Part shown: positions 34,633 through 43,166 of the stretch, in pieces | Position numbering within the stretch: the first letter of the stretch is position 1 | How the letters are laid out: each line of letters begins with the position of its first letter | Assembly: GCF_947502445.1 (NCBI RefSeq) | Contig: NZ_CANMZW010000004.1 | Coordinates: 124,001 to 188,000 of the forward strand | Length of the DNA: 64,000 bases | DNA from: an uncultured Brevibacillus sp. | Lineage (GTDB): Bacteria > Bacillota > Bacilli > Brevibacillales > Brevibacillaceae | Direction of reading: 5' to 3' | Position numbers and translations under genes: made by a program | The notes under the pieces: generated by a model | Database searches by the model: none | Seen by the model: only the letters and a program-made list of their open reading frames with translations | What the model was told of the DNA's origin: nothing

Positions 34633-35787
34633 GTGTTGAAAAAACGGAATGGATTGTTTGCCGCCTTTTTGGGAGTGGCACTTCTCGTATCGGGATGTGC
34701 GGGGAGTAACTCTGCCAGCTCGTCAGCAGATGCGAATACGATCAAAGTGGGCTGGTTCGGACCGTTAACCGGCCCCACGGCAACAGATGGTACGCTCAGT
34801 CGGGACGCAGCTTTGCTTGCTGTTGAGCAGGTGAATGCTGCTGGAGGGATAGGCGGCAAGCAAGTTCAGCTTGTCACGGAGGATGACCAGGGCAAGCCGG
34901 AAGAAGCGCTCAAAGCTGTGCAAAAATTAATCAACAGCGACAAAGTAGTGGCGCTCGTGAATGGCGCATACAGCGGACCTGCCAAAACGGTTGCTCCTAA
35001 AGTGCAAGAAGCCAAAATCCCGATGGTCGTCGCGTACGCCGTTCATCCGGACATTACCAAAGGGGGAGACTACGTCAATCGGGTGATTTATACCGGTGAT
35101 ATCCAGGGCAAAGCAATGGCGGATTATGCAGTCAATGACCTGAAAAAGAAAAATATTGCTGTCCTGTATGTGAACATTGACTACGGAAAATCCATTTATG
35201 GCGCATTCAAAATCGAGGCTGAGAAGCTTGGTGCCAAAGTGGTGATCGATAAGCCATTCAAAATGGGAGACAAGGATTTCAGCTCGCTTTTAACCGCGAT
35301 AAAGGCAGCGAATCCAGATGCGCTCTATGTAGTGGGATATTACAACGAGGCGGCGGCAATCGTCCAGCAGGCCAAAGAAGCGGGAATTGGTGCGCAGCTA
35401 TTGGGCGTGGATGGATTTGATTCTCCGAAATATTTGGAGCTGGGGAAATCAAACACGGAGGACTCTACCTTTACGACCTCGTTCTACACATCGGATCAGC
35501 GTGACATTGTCCAGAAATTTGTCAAAGACTATACCGCGAAATACAAGAGTGAGCCGGGCATGCTGGCATCCCAGAGCTATGATGCCGCCATGGTCATTTT
35601 AGAAGGAATGAAAAAGGTGGGAACCGACAAGGAGCAGCTCGCCAAAGCGATCAACGAAACGAAAGATTTTGAGGGTACCTCAGGAAAAATAACCTTTGGA
35701 GCCGATCATGAGGTCATCAAGCCCGTCATTTTTATGACAATCAAGGATGGAAAGTTCCGATTCGTCCATTCGAAAGTATACAACTGA
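34633..35787 (+). CDS. Liv-type ABC transporter substrate-binding lipoprotein (second copy)
   Basis: Second Peripla_BP_6 binding protein of the locus, only moderately similar to the first. The lipobox LVSGC has lipid-Cys near residue 22. Core motifs are IKVGWFGPLTGPTATDGTLS and NAAGGIGGKQVQLVTEDDQG, both closer to LivJ than those of the first copy. It has 384 residues; GTG 34633 (or TTG 34636) follows AAGGGGGAAGG. It directly precedes the permease genes, so it is probably the main partner of the channel. Confidence 0.9.
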   Translation: MLKKRNGLFAAFLGVALLVSGCAGSNSASSSADANTIKVGWFGPLTGPTATDGTLSRDAALLAVEQVNAAGGIGGKQVQLVTEDDQGKPEEALKAVQKLINSDKVVALVNGAYSGPAKTVAPKVQEAKIPMVVAYAVHPDITKGGDYVNRVIYTGDIQGKAMADYAVNDLKKKNIAVLYVNIDYGKSIYGAFKIEAEKLGAKVVIDKPFKMGDKDFSSLLTAIKAANPDALYVVGYYNEAAAIVQQAKEAGIGAQLLGVDGFDSPKYLELGKSNTEDSTFTTSFYTSDQRDIVQKFVKDYTAKYKSEPGMLASQSYDAAMVILEGMKKVGTDKEQLAKAINETKDFEGTSGKITFGADHEVIKPVIFMTIKDGKFRFVHSKVYN

Positions 35788-35812
35788 ACCAATCAGTGAG
35801 CGATATGTGGGG

Positions 35813-35842
35813 AAAGAGGACGAATCGGCTGGTCCTCTTTTT
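35813..35842 (+). terminator. Partial terminator between binding protein and permease genes
   Basis: AAAGAGGAC pairs with GTCCTCTTT around a 10-nt loop and runs into TTTTT. It lies inside the operon, 26 bases after the binding-protein stop and 50 before livH. Partial read-through would give excess binding protein over channel. Confidence 0.7.
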
Positions 35843-35891
35843 GGCAATTCAATAGATTTTTCCATTTTTCAGAAAAGGAGTGAAGCGAGGT

Positions 35892-36773
35892 ATGCTTGCT
35901 CAACAACTGCTCAATGGTGTAGCACTAGGCTTTCATTATGTCCTGATCGCGCTTGGTCTTACGATGGTGTACGGCGTCTTGAGACTGCTCCATTTTGCGC
36001 ATGGCGTCATTTACATGATCGGAGCCTTTGCAGCCATGATCGGTATTTTGTACTTGCAGCTTCCTTTTGCAGTTGCTCTGCTGTTTGCCATGGTCGTATC
36101 GGGGATTGTCGGTATGAGCATCGAGCGTTTTGCCTATCGGCCGCTGCGGGGAACGCATCCGATCACGACGCTGATCAGCGGTGTCGGTATCTCGATTTTT
36201 TTGGAAAATGTCTTTCAGGTGATGTTTACCTCCGATTCGCGAGCCTTTCCAGAAACGGGAATTACAACCTCGATCATCACGCTCACAGAATCGATCACGA
36301 TTACGAACACAAAGCTGTACATCATCATCGCAGGGGTGGTTTGTCTCGGCTTGCTGTACGGTTTTCTCAAGCTGACCAAGCTGGGGATCGCGATTCAGGC
36401 GGCCGCTCAGGATATTCGTGCGGCATCGTTAATGGGGATCAATGTCAACCGAGTGGTCGCTGTCACCTTTATGCTAGGCTCGGCTTTAGCCGCGGTTGCA
36501 GGGGTTCTCGTTGCCATCAATTTTAACTCGATTTCACCAACGATGGGCGCACTTCCCGGTCTAAAGGCGTTTTGTGTAGTCGTGCTTGGCGGGCTTGGCT
36601 CCATACGCGGTACGATCGTCGGCGGTCTGCTGCTTGGGGTGGTGGAGTCGCTTGGTGACGGCTTCATGACTGACCTCGTGATTGATAAAGACGCGATTGC
36701 GTTTGTGATCCTCATTTTGATTTTGCTGATCAGACCATCTGGGTTATTTGGTAAGCATATTGAGAAAGTGTAG
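35892..36773 (+). CDS. livH: Branched-chain/polar amino acid ABC permease, LivH type
   Basis: Membrane channel subunit. MLAQQLLNGVALGFHYVLIA and LTMVYGVLRLLHFAHGVIYM are diagnostic of LivH. The cytoplasmic coupling loop lies near GIAIQAAAQDIRAASLMGIN, and LGGLGSIRGTIVGGLLLGVV near residue 235 is conserved. I take ATG 35892 as start, 11 bases after AAGGAG; GTG 35880 overlaps that ribosome site. It has 293 residues. It pairs with LivM immediately downstream. Confidence 0.92.
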   Translation: MLAQQLLNGVALGFHYVLIALGLTMVYGVLRLLHFAHGVIYMIGAFAAMIGILYLQLPFAVALLFAMVVSGIVGMSIERFAYRPLRGTHPITTLISGVGISIFLENVFQVMFTSDSRAFPETGITTSIITLTESITITNTKLYIIIAGVVCLGLLYGFLKLTKLGIAIQAAAQDIRAASLMGINVNRVVAVTFMLGSALAAVAGVLVAINFNSISPTMGALPGLKAFCVVVLGGLGSIRGTIVGGLLLGVVESLGDGFMTDLVIDKDAIAFVILILILLIRPSGLFGKHIEKV

Positions 36774-36776
36774 GTG

Positions 36777-37733
36777 ATGAATCTGATGGATGACATGTTG
36801 AACCCGTACTACGTCGATATTGTCGTCTTCTTGATCATCTATCTCCTGCTGGGGCTCGGCTTGAATCTGATTACGGGCTATGCGGGACAGGTATCGCTCG
36901 GGCACGCAGCCTTTTACGGCATTGGGGCCTATAGCTCTGCGATTTTGTCAGTCACATACGGTATGAATCCGTGGGCCTCGATGGGGAGTGCTGTGGTCAT
37001 TACGTTTGTTATCAGTGCGATTTTGGGTCTGCCCAGCTTGCGAGTGCGAGAGGACTTTTTGGCGATAACCACGCTCGGGCTTGGATTGATCGCCCAATCT
37101 GTTTTTAAAAATGCGGAAATTACAGGTGGTGCATACGGGATTGATTCGATCCCCGTTCCCTCGTTGTTTGGGTTGGAGCTGAAAAACGTAGGCTACCTGC
37201 TGTTGGTCGTAGTTGTACTGTTGGCGGGAATTTTCGTGATGCAAAAGATGACAAAATCCCGCATCGGACGGGCATGGATGACGATTCGAGAGGATGAGAT
37301 GGTGGCGCAGGCGATGGGCATTAACACCACCTACTACAAAGTGCTGGTGTTTGCGATAGGCGGGGCGTATGCAGGAGCGGCTGGGGCGCTTTTTGCCCAC
37401 AAGGCATCGTATATCAGTGCAGAATCGTTTGGCTTCACGATCTCTGTGACCGTACTTAGCATGGTGGTGCTGGGAGGGCTCGGCAGTATACGCGGCACCC
37501 TGTTTGGTGTTAGTGTCTTGTACCTTTTGCCCGAGCTGTTCCGCTTGTTCAAGCTTGATTTTATGGAGATGAAAAACCTCGACGTGTACAAGATGATGGT
37601 CTATGGCCTGCTGATGGTGATTGTGATGCGCTACCGTCCAAAAGGCTTGTTTGGAAAGACTGGCTTTAAAAAGAAAAAGCGTTACTCGGCAGGCAAGGAA
37701 GCAGCGATCAAGGGTGGTGATCAGGTTGCTTAA
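36777..37733 (+). CDS. livM: Branched-chain/polar amino acid ABC permease, LivM type
   Basis: Second channel subunit. LGLGLNLITGYAGQVSLGHA near residue 25 and FYGIGAYSSAIL are LivM hallmarks, and GLGSIRGTLFGVSVLYLLPE lies near 240. It has about 318 residues, with GTG 36774 and ATG 36777 both possible. It starts within a few bases of the livH stop and its 3' end overlaps the ATPase gene, indicating coupled translation. Confidence 0.92.
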   Translation: MNLMDDMLNPYYVDIVVFLIIYLLLGLGLNLITGYAGQVSLGHAAFYGIGAYSSAILSVTYGMNPWASMGSAVVITFVISAILGLPSLRVREDFLAITTLGLGLIAQSVFKNAEITGGAYGIDSIPVPSLFGLELKNVGYLLLVVVVLLAGIFVMQKMTKSRIGRAWMTIREDEMVAQAMGINTTYYKVLVFAIGGAYAGAAGALFAHKASYISAESFGFTISVTVLSMVVLGGLGSIRGTLFGVSVLYLLPELFRLFKLDFMEMKNLDVYKMMVYGLLMVIVMRYRPKGLFGKTGFKKKKRYSAGKEAAIKGGDQVA

Positions 37734-38493
37734 AATCGAAGGTATCACAAAGCGCTTCGGAGGCTTGGTTGCAGTAGATCAGGTGAGCCTGCAAGTGAAC
37801 CAGGGCGAGATTTTTGGCTTGATCGGTCCAAACGGGGCAGGGAAGACGACCTTTTTTAACATCTTGACCGGGATTTACAAGCCAGATGCTGGCACCATCA
37901 TGTTTGAGGAAAAGCCGTTTCGGATTGCCAAAAGCGGGATAGCGCGGACTTTTCAAAACATCCGTTTATTGAAGGAAGAAACTGTTCTGGACAATGTGGC
38001 GCTGGGTATGTTCGGCAAAACGTCCAGTGGACTGTGGGCCGCCATTTTGGGGCTTCGCTCGGCAAAGGAAGAAGAAGCAATTGTGCATACGGAAAGCTTG
38101 CGTCTGCTGGAGCTGGTTGGACTTGCGAGCTATGAGCAGCTGGAGGCAGGAAGTCTATCCTACGGGAATCAGCGGCGGGTAGAGATAGCCAGAGCGCTCG
38201 TTGCCAAGCCAAAATTGCTGCTTTTGGATGAACCGACAGCTGGGATGAATGCAGAGGAAGTACAGGAAATGACAGCGCTCATCCGAAAAATCAGGGAGAA
38301 TGGGACAACTGTCATTCTGATCGAGCATAATGTGACGATGGTGACAGGGCTATGTGATCGGATCGCTGTGCTGGATCACGGGGTCAAGATTGCCGATGAT
38401 TCTCCGGAAGCCGTCATTTCCAATCCAGAAGTCATTGAGGCCTATATCGGCAAGGTAGACGAGGAGGGGGTGACTCAGCATGCTGCGAATTGA
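37726..38493 (+). CDS. livG: Liv-type ABC transporter ATPase, LivG type
   Basis: Cytoplasmic ATPase. Walker A GPNGAGKT, the FNILTGIYKPDAGTI segment, the GIARTFQNIRLLKE Q-loop of LivG proteins, signature LSYGNQRRVEIARAL and Walker B LLLLDEPTAGMN are all present. The likely start is TTG 37726 (MLKIEGITKRF), spaced from AAGGGTGG, overlapping the livM stop. The frame stays open about 25 codons upstream, so GTG 37714 or 37717 cannot be excluded. About 255 residues is normal. Confidence 0.92.
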   Translation: MLKIEGITKRFGGLVAVDQVSLQVNQGEIFGLIGPNGAGKTTFFNILTGIYKPDAGTIMFEEKPFRIAKSGIARTFQNIRLLKEETVLDNVALGMFGKTSSGLWAAILGLRSAKEEEAIVHTESLRLLELVGLASYEQLEAGSLSYGNQRRVEIARALVAKPKLLLLDEPTAGMNAEEVQEMTALIRKIRENGTTVILIEHNVTMVTGLCDRIAVLDHGVKIADDSPEAVISNPEVIEAYIGKVDEEGVTQHAAN

Positions 38494-39184
38494 ACAGCTG
38501 CATGTTTCCTATGGAGGGATTCAGGCGGTTCGCAATGTATCACTTGAAGTAAGCGAAGGGGAAGTGGTGACGCTAATCGGCTCCAATGGGGCTGGAAAAA
38601 CGACAACCTTGAATGCGATATGCGGGATTACCCCTTCGCGCGGAATGATCCAATATCGAGGAGTCGAGCTGCAGGGCAAAGCGACTCACAATATCGTCCG
38701 CGAAGGAATCGTGATGGTTCCGGAGGGGAGGCGTGTTTTTCCCAAGCTGACGGTGGCAGTAAACTTACTGATGGGTGCGTACGCCAGGAAAATCTCCAAA
38801 GCGTCGCTACGAAAGGAAATGGAAGGGATTTACCAGCTGTTTCCTCGGCTGGCTGAACGGGCGAACCAGATGGCGGGCACGATGAGTGGAGGGGAGCAGC
38901 AGATGCTGGCGATTGGGCGCGCGCTGATGGCGAAGCCCAGCTTGCTTATACTGGATGAGCCCTCCATGGGGCTGGCACCGATTGTTGTCAAAGACATATA
39001 TGAGACCATTCGCCGCATTAAAGGGCAGGGCATCACGATTCTACTGGTTGAACAAAACGCGTTGATGGCTTTGTCGGTAGCAGATCGCGGATATGTGCTA
39101 GAAAATGGAGAGATTCGACTGCACGATACGGCGCGAAACCTACGCGAGCAGGATAACGTGAAGAAGGCGTATTTGGGGAGCTGA
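38480..39184 (+). CDS. livF: Liv-type ABC transporter ATPase, LivF type
   Basis: Second ATPase, last gene of the hut/liv operon. Walker A GSNGAGKT near residue 37, VMVPEGRRVFPKLTVAVNLL near 80, signature MSGGEQQMLAIGRALMAKP and Walker B LLILDEPSMGLAP. The 234-residue length is typical. ATG 38480 overlaps the end of livG by 14 bases and is served by GAGGAGGGGG. Confidence 0.92.
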   Translation: MLRIEQLHVSYGGIQAVRNVSLEVSEGEVVTLIGSNGAGKTTTLNAICGITPSRGMIQYRGVELQGKATHNIVREGIVMVPEGRRVFPKLTVAVNLLMGAYARKISKASLRKEMEGIYQLFPRLAERANQMAGTMSGGEQQMLAIGRALMAKPSLLILDEPSMGLAPIVVKDIYETIRRIKGQGITILLVEQNALMALSVADRGYVLENGEIRLHDTARNLREQDNVKKAYLGS

Positions 39185-39211
39185 AAAGAGGAGCATGACC
39201 AAAAAACTTGC

Positions 39212-39262
39212 TGGCTGTCAGCAAAACGGTGGACCCATTGTCGCCTGCGCGACAGCCATTTT
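39212..39262 (+). terminator. Weak terminator candidate after livF
   Basis: TGGCTGTC and GACAGCCA flank a 31-nt loop and are followed by TTTTCT. The arms are complementary, but the long loop makes this a modest candidate for the end of the hut/liv transcript. Confidence 0.4.
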
Positions 39263-39343
39263 CTCTGAATACAGAAATGTCAGATCATTTTAAAAAAATG
39301 TATTGATTTTGTCACCGAGTAGGAATATGATGTTTTCAGATAG

Positions 39344-39376
39344 TTAGTTAATCGTTATCGTATAACGATTAACTAA
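39344..39376. promoter_or_regulatory. 33-bp operator in front of the LacI-type regulator gene
   Basis: Half-sites TTAGTTAATCG and CGATTAACTAA are separated by 11 bases; in this copy the symmetry extends to 14 bases per arm. The right arm overlaps the ribosome binding site (TAAGGAGG) of the regulator, so binding would block its own expression. An operator with identical half-sites and spacing precedes the next gene, which identifies both as regulator sites. Confidence 0.85.
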
Positions 39377-39387
39377 GGAGGCTGTAC

Positions 39388-40410
39388 ATGAAAAAGAAAC
39401 TAGTAAAAATCACAATAAAAGACGTAGCAAAGCATGCAGGCGTATCTACTACTACGATTTCCCGCTTTCTGAACGGACGCTATGAAGCGATGGGCCAGGA
39501 AACAAAGGAAAAGATTCAGAAGTCTATCGAGATGCTGGACTTCAAACCGAATCAGCTGGCACGCGGACTTCGCAACGACCGCAGCAATACGATCGGGTTT
39601 GTAGTAGCGGATATCGGCAACCCATACTCGGTCTCGGTCATCCAGGGGATGGAAGAGATATGCAGCCAGCTTGGATACAGCATCATCATCTGCAATGCAA
39701 ACGAAGATCCCGAGAAGGAACGGGAAAGCCTCATGATGCTGGAATCGAAGCACATCGATGGCTTGATTATCAACTCTTCTGGTAAAAACAATGATTTGCT
39801 GATGCGGATTGGAGCATCCATTCCAGTCCTGTTGATCGACCGCAAGCTGCCGGGAATGCCATTTTCTACTGTAACTACTGACAACACACAGGGCACACTG
39901 CTCGCGATTGAGCATCTGACCGCAAGAGGCTGCGATCGTCTCCATCTCTTCATATCTGACCCGGATGGCATCAGCCCACGCTATGAGCGTATTTTTGCTT
40001 TTGAACAGTTTGCGAAAAACAACAGCAAGGTTCAGGCGTCATTGAACATCATCGAGGAGTATTCCCAAGCATTAGTGAATGAGCATGTAAAAAAACTGGT
40101 TGAAAGCAAGCGGCCTACAGAAAAAATCGGGCTGATTGCCGGTAACGGAAAGCTCTCACTGATGGTGCTAAAAGCCATTCATCAGTTGAACTACAAGGTG
40201 CCAGAGGATTTGCTACTGATTGGCTTCGACGATCCCGAGTGGGCGTCGATTGCGAGACCAACCTTGACCGTATTGTCTCAGCCCACATATGAAATAGGGC
40301 GCCAAGCCGCGGAGATGATGATCGCGCAAATTCAAAAGGGACAAGAAGCACCGCCACAGACCTTGGAGCTGATGATGCAGCTCATCCAACGAGAATCCAC
40401 AGAATTCTAA
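39388..40410 (+). CDS. LacI family transcriptional regulator
   Basis: Repressor with an N-terminal HTH at residues about 9-30 (TIKDVAKHAGVSTTTISRFL) and hinge, then a periplasmic-binding-like effector domain (NTIGFVVADIGNPYSVSVIQ near 70; LLLIGFDDPEWASIARPTLT near 280). It has 340 residues. Ligands of this subgroup (KdgR-like) are often sugar acids, which fits the KDG kinase and KDPG aldolase encoded downstream. Two matching operators, at 39344 and 40424, indicate autoregulation and control of the downstream cluster. Confidence 0.92.
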   Translation: MKKKLVKITIKDVAKHAGVSTTTISRFLNGRYEAMGQETKEKIQKSIEMLDFKPNQLARGLRNDRSNTIGFVVADIGNPYSVSVIQGMEEICSQLGYSIIICNANEDPEKERESLMMLESKHIDGLIINSSGKNNDLLMRIGASIPVLLIDRKLPGMPFSTVTTDNTQGTLLAIEHLTARGCDRLHLFISDPDGISPRYERIFAFEQFAKNNSKVQASLNIIEEYSQALVNEHVKKLVESKRPTEKIGLIAGNGKLSLMVLKAIHQLNYKVPEDLLLIGFDDPEWASIARPTLTVLSQPTYEIGRQAAEMMIAQIQKGQEAPPQTLELMMQLIQRESTEF

Positions 40411-40423
40411 TTTTTTTTGGAAG

Positions 40424-40456
40424 TTAGTTAATCGATATACGAAAACGATTAACTAA
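40424..40456. promoter_or_regulatory. 33-bp operator in front of the catabolic cluster
   Basis: The same TTAGTTAATCG-N11-CGATTAACTAA arrangement as at 39344. It immediately precedes AAAAGGAGG of the D-threonine-aldolase-like gene, so the LacI-type product should repress the cluster here. The central 11 bases differ between the two copies, which shows that only the half-sites are selected. Confidence 0.85.
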
Positions 40457-40472
40457 AAAGGAGGTGCCTTAC

Positions 40473-41564
40473 TTGTACGAGCAACTAACGACGCCAGCCG
40501 TGATCGTAGATCTGGACATCGTTGAAGCGAATCTAGCAAAAATGGCAAGCAAGCTGGCAGAGCAAGGAATCAAGCATCGTCCACACATGAAAACACATAA
40601 GTCTGTTGCGCTTGCCAAAATGCAGCTCGCAGCAGGGGCGCATGGTATCACAGTAGCCAAGCTGTCAGAAGCTGAAGTGTTTGCTGCAGCGGGATTAGAC
40701 AATATCTTGGTTGCCTTTCCGCTCATTGGAAAAGAAAAGCTCGATCGCTTTGCTAGACTCCACCAATCTATTGAAATCATAACGCTGGTAGACAGTATGG
40801 AGGGGGCAAAAGGTCTTTCCGAGGTAGGAATAGCGACAGGTAAGCCAGTACAAGTCCTGATTGAAGTCGATGGAGGTCTGCACCGTGGAGGCAGGCAGCC
40901 AGGGGATGAGCTCATCTCGTTCGCATGCGAGCTGCGAGAGCTTACAGGCATACGCATCGTAGGTATCCTCTCTTACTTTGGACAAATCTATCGGGAAAAA
41001 GGCAGGGAGGCGCTTCAGTCTGTGGTCAAAAAAGAGTCAGAGCTGATTCAGAGGATTAAAGACGAGCTGCAGGAGGTTGGCATTTCCTTGCCGATCATCA
41101 GCGCAGGCTCCACACCAACCTCATTATTATGTGAGGATTTGCGAGGGGTCACTGAGGTTCGAGCAGGCAATTATATATTTAATGATGTAACAGCGGTAAA
41201 GCTCGGGCTTGTGGAGGAGAAGGATTGTGCGCTACGTGTGATCGCTACGGTAGTCAGTGTCCCGATCCCTGGAAGAGCGTCGATTGATGCGGGTTCCAAG
41301 ACATTGACGAGCGATCGCGCCCCGGATCATGAAGGATACGGGATTGTGGTAGGTCATCCAGCTGTACAGGTCATGGCACTAAATGAAGAGCATGGGATGC
41401 TGCAATTTGATCCTGTAAGCGTTTCCTTTTCTGTGGGAGACCGTATTGAGATCATCCCGAACCATGCGTGTGTCATTCCGAATCTGAATGATTCACTTAC
41501 GGCGGTCAGAGGGCAGCAGGTAGTAGATACGATCCGCGTGGACGCGCGAGGCTGCAACTATTAA
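40473..41564 (+). CDS. PLP-dependent D-threonine aldolase/D-serine dehydratase-like enzyme
   Basis: Alanine-racemase-fold (type III) PLP enzyme. The Schiff-base lysine is in RPHMKTHKSVALAKMQ near residue 40, and the N-terminus LTTPAVIVDLDIVEANLAKM is typical of D-threonine aldolases. The metal ligands of this family lie in the C-terminal barrel (PNHACVIPNLND near 330). I choose TTG 40473, eight bases after AAAGGAGG; GTG 40464 overlaps that site. It has 363 residues. Family members cleave D-3-hydroxy amino acids or dehydrate D-amino acids. With RidA next and KDG genes downstream, dehydration of an amino-sugar acid is an attractive inference. Confidence 0.85.
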   Translation: MYEQLTTPAVIVDLDIVEANLAKMASKLAEQGIKHRPHMKTHKSVALAKMQLAAGAHGITVAKLSEAEVFAAAGLDNILVAFPLIGKEKLDRFARLHQSIEIITLVDSMEGAKGLSEVGIATGKPVQVLIEVDGGLHRGGRQPGDELISFACELRELTGIRIVGILSYFGQIYREKGREALQSVVKKESELIQRIKDELQEVGISLPIISAGSTPTSLLCEDLRGVTEVRAGNYIFNDVTAVKLGLVEEKDCALRVIATVVSVPIPGRASIDAGSKTLTSDRAPDHEGYGIVVGHPAVQVMALNEEHGMLQFDPVSVSFSVGDRIEIIPNHACVIPNLNDSLTAVRGQQVVDTIRVDARGCNY

Positions 41565-41602
41565 GAGCGTTTATACATTTATTAAAAAGGAAGTGCTTTC
41601 AC

Positions 41603-42067
41603 ATGGGAAGAATTGAGCAGCGCCTGCAAGAGCTGGGCATTACGCTACCCGAGCCGCCGCCTGTTGCAGCCATTTACGTACCGGCAGTAACGGTAGGCAA
41701 TCTCGTCTATACATCAGGGAATGATTGTCGGGTCAGTGGCAAGCTGATGTTTACGGGTAAGCTGGGACAAGAGCTGACAATTGAAGAAGGACAGCTTGCC
41801 GCGCGACAAACGATGATCAATTTACTTGCTGTACTGAAGACACATCTCGGTGATTTGGATAAAATCGAGCGGATTGTAAAGCTGCTTGCTTTTGTAAACA
41901 GCGCGCCTGGTTTTGCTGATCAGCCTTATGTAATCAATGGGGCTTCTGCCCTGCTGGAAGAAGTATTTGGGGAACAGGGAAGACATGCGAGGTCTGCGAT
42001 AGGGACGTCCGAGCTGCCGTTTCATACCCCAGTAGAGATCGAAATGATCGTTCAAATGAAGGAATAG
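41603..42067 (+). CDS. RidA/YjgF family enamine-imine deaminase
   Basis: Small trimeric cytoplasmic hydrolase that releases ammonia from reactive enamines or imines made by PLP enzymes. The sequence has IYVPAVTVGNLVYTSG, ELTIEEGQLAARQTMINLLA and the C-terminal TPVEIEMIVQM. The Arg normally used to bind the carboxylate lies in GRHARSAIGTSELPF. It has 154 residues, the longer RidA subgroup. RBS AAAAAGGAAG. It directly follows the D-threonine-aldolase-like gene, which supports that enzyme producing an enamine. Confidence 0.88.
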   Translation: MGRIEQRLQELGITLPEPPPVAAIYVPAVTVGNLVYTSGNDCRVSGKLMFTGKLGQELTIEEGQLAARQTMINLLAVLKTHLGDLDKIERIVKLLAFVNSAPGFADQPYVINGASALLEEVFGEQGRHARSAIGTSELPFHTPVEIEMIVQMKE

Positions 42068-42097
42068 AGAATATGTTCGGAATTATAAAAAAATGAA

Positions 42098-42129
42098 TTG
42101 ACATGAGCTGTGTTCGCTAGTAGTATGAT
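42098..42129 (+). promoter_or_regulatory. Possible internal promoter before the FAH-family gene
   Basis: A perfect TTGACA at 42098-42103 is followed at 17 bp by TAGTAT (or at 20 bp by TATGAT), about 95 bases before the gene start. An inverted repeat CTAAT/ATTAG lies just downstream near 42143-42161. This suggests a second transcription start within the cluster. Confidence 0.5.
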
Positions 42130-42219
42130 CCATAAAACAAAACTAATGCATCAGATATTAGATTTTAGTTGGTACAAATTTCCTGCCAAATTCAACAACC
42201 ATCGTGGGAGGATGACAGA

Positions 42220-43119
42220 ATGAAGTTGCTGACCTTTCATACAGAGAGAGGCTTGCAAGTAGGAAGCAAGACAGAGCGCGGCATCTTGGACATCGCCAAA
42301 GCAGCGGGTACATATCACATCGACGATCCCAGCTTGCAGTCGATCGAACAGATTGTAGAGGGCGGAGTCGAGGTGCTGGAGTCGCTTACCAGGCTTTTGA
42401 CGATGGCAGGCGATGCAGATGATGAAAGGCTATGGCTTGCAGAAAACAGTCTGCGGCTCGGGCCATGTGTTCCGCAGCCAGGAAAAATCATCTGTGTAGG
42501 CCTCAATTATCGCAAGCACGCGATAGAGTCCAAGCTCCCGATTCCCGAATCACCCGTACTGTTCAACAAATTCGCGAACAGCATTGCGGCCCACGAGGAA
42601 ACGATTCAGCTTCCGAAAGGAGCTAGCCAAGTCGATTACGAGGCGGAGCTTGCGATCGTCATCGGGAAAAAAGCGAAGCATGTCTCCAAGGAAAACGCTC
42701 TGGAATATGTATTCGGCTACTGCAATGCCAATGATCTTTCAGCGCGTGATCTGCAAAACAGGACGAGCCAATGGCTGCTCGGCAAAAGCTGTGACGGATT
42801 TTGTCCGGTAGGTCCCTATCTGGTCACCTCTGATGAAGTTGGCAACCCAAACGATCTGCGGATTCGCTCGTATGTAGGTGGCGAGGTGAGACAAGACTCC
42901 AACACCGGCGATATGATCTTCGCCTGTGACGAAATTGTCAGCTATATCTCTTCATACATGACATTGGAACCAGGTGACATCATTTTGACGGGAACACCAG
43001 AGGGAGTCATTCTGGGGTATCCAAAGGAAAAGCAGATCTGGCTTGCGGCTGGAGACGAAGCAACGATTGAAATCGAAAAGCTCGGTCGCTTGACGAATCG
43101 TTTTCAAGACGAAGTCTGA
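42220..43119 (+). CDS. Fumarylacetoacetate hydrolase (FAH) family protein
   Basis: Metal-dependent hydrolase or decarboxylase/isomerase acting on 2-keto acids. The core is clear: CVGLNYRKHAIESKLPIPES near residue 95, VDYEAELAIVIGKKAKHV near 140 (acidic metal ligands), NDLSARDLQNRTSQWLLGKS near 175 and DIILTGTPEGV near 260. I choose ATG 42220 after GGGAGGATG; the earlier in-frame TTG lacks a site. It has 299 residues. In this cluster it may open or hydrolyse a keto acid intermediate. The exact substrate is unknown. Confidence 0.88.
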   Translation: MKLLTFHTERGLQVGSKTERGILDIAKAAGTYHIDDPSLQSIEQIVEGGVEVLESLTRLLTMAGDADDERLWLAENSLRLGPCVPQPGKIICVGLNYRKHAIESKLPIPESPVLFNKFANSIAAHEETIQLPKGASQVDYEAELAIVIGKKAKHVSKENALEYVFGYCNANDLSARDLQNRTSQWLLGKSCDGFCPVGPYLVTSDEVGNPNDLRIRSYVGGEVRQDSNTGDMIFACDEIVSYISSYMTLEPGDIILTGTPEGVILGYPKEKQIWLAAGDEATIEIEKLGRLTNRFQDEV

Positions 43120-43166
43120 ATCACCTACACACTCTAATTCCTACCCCCAAGGAGGTACAAGCGAGC

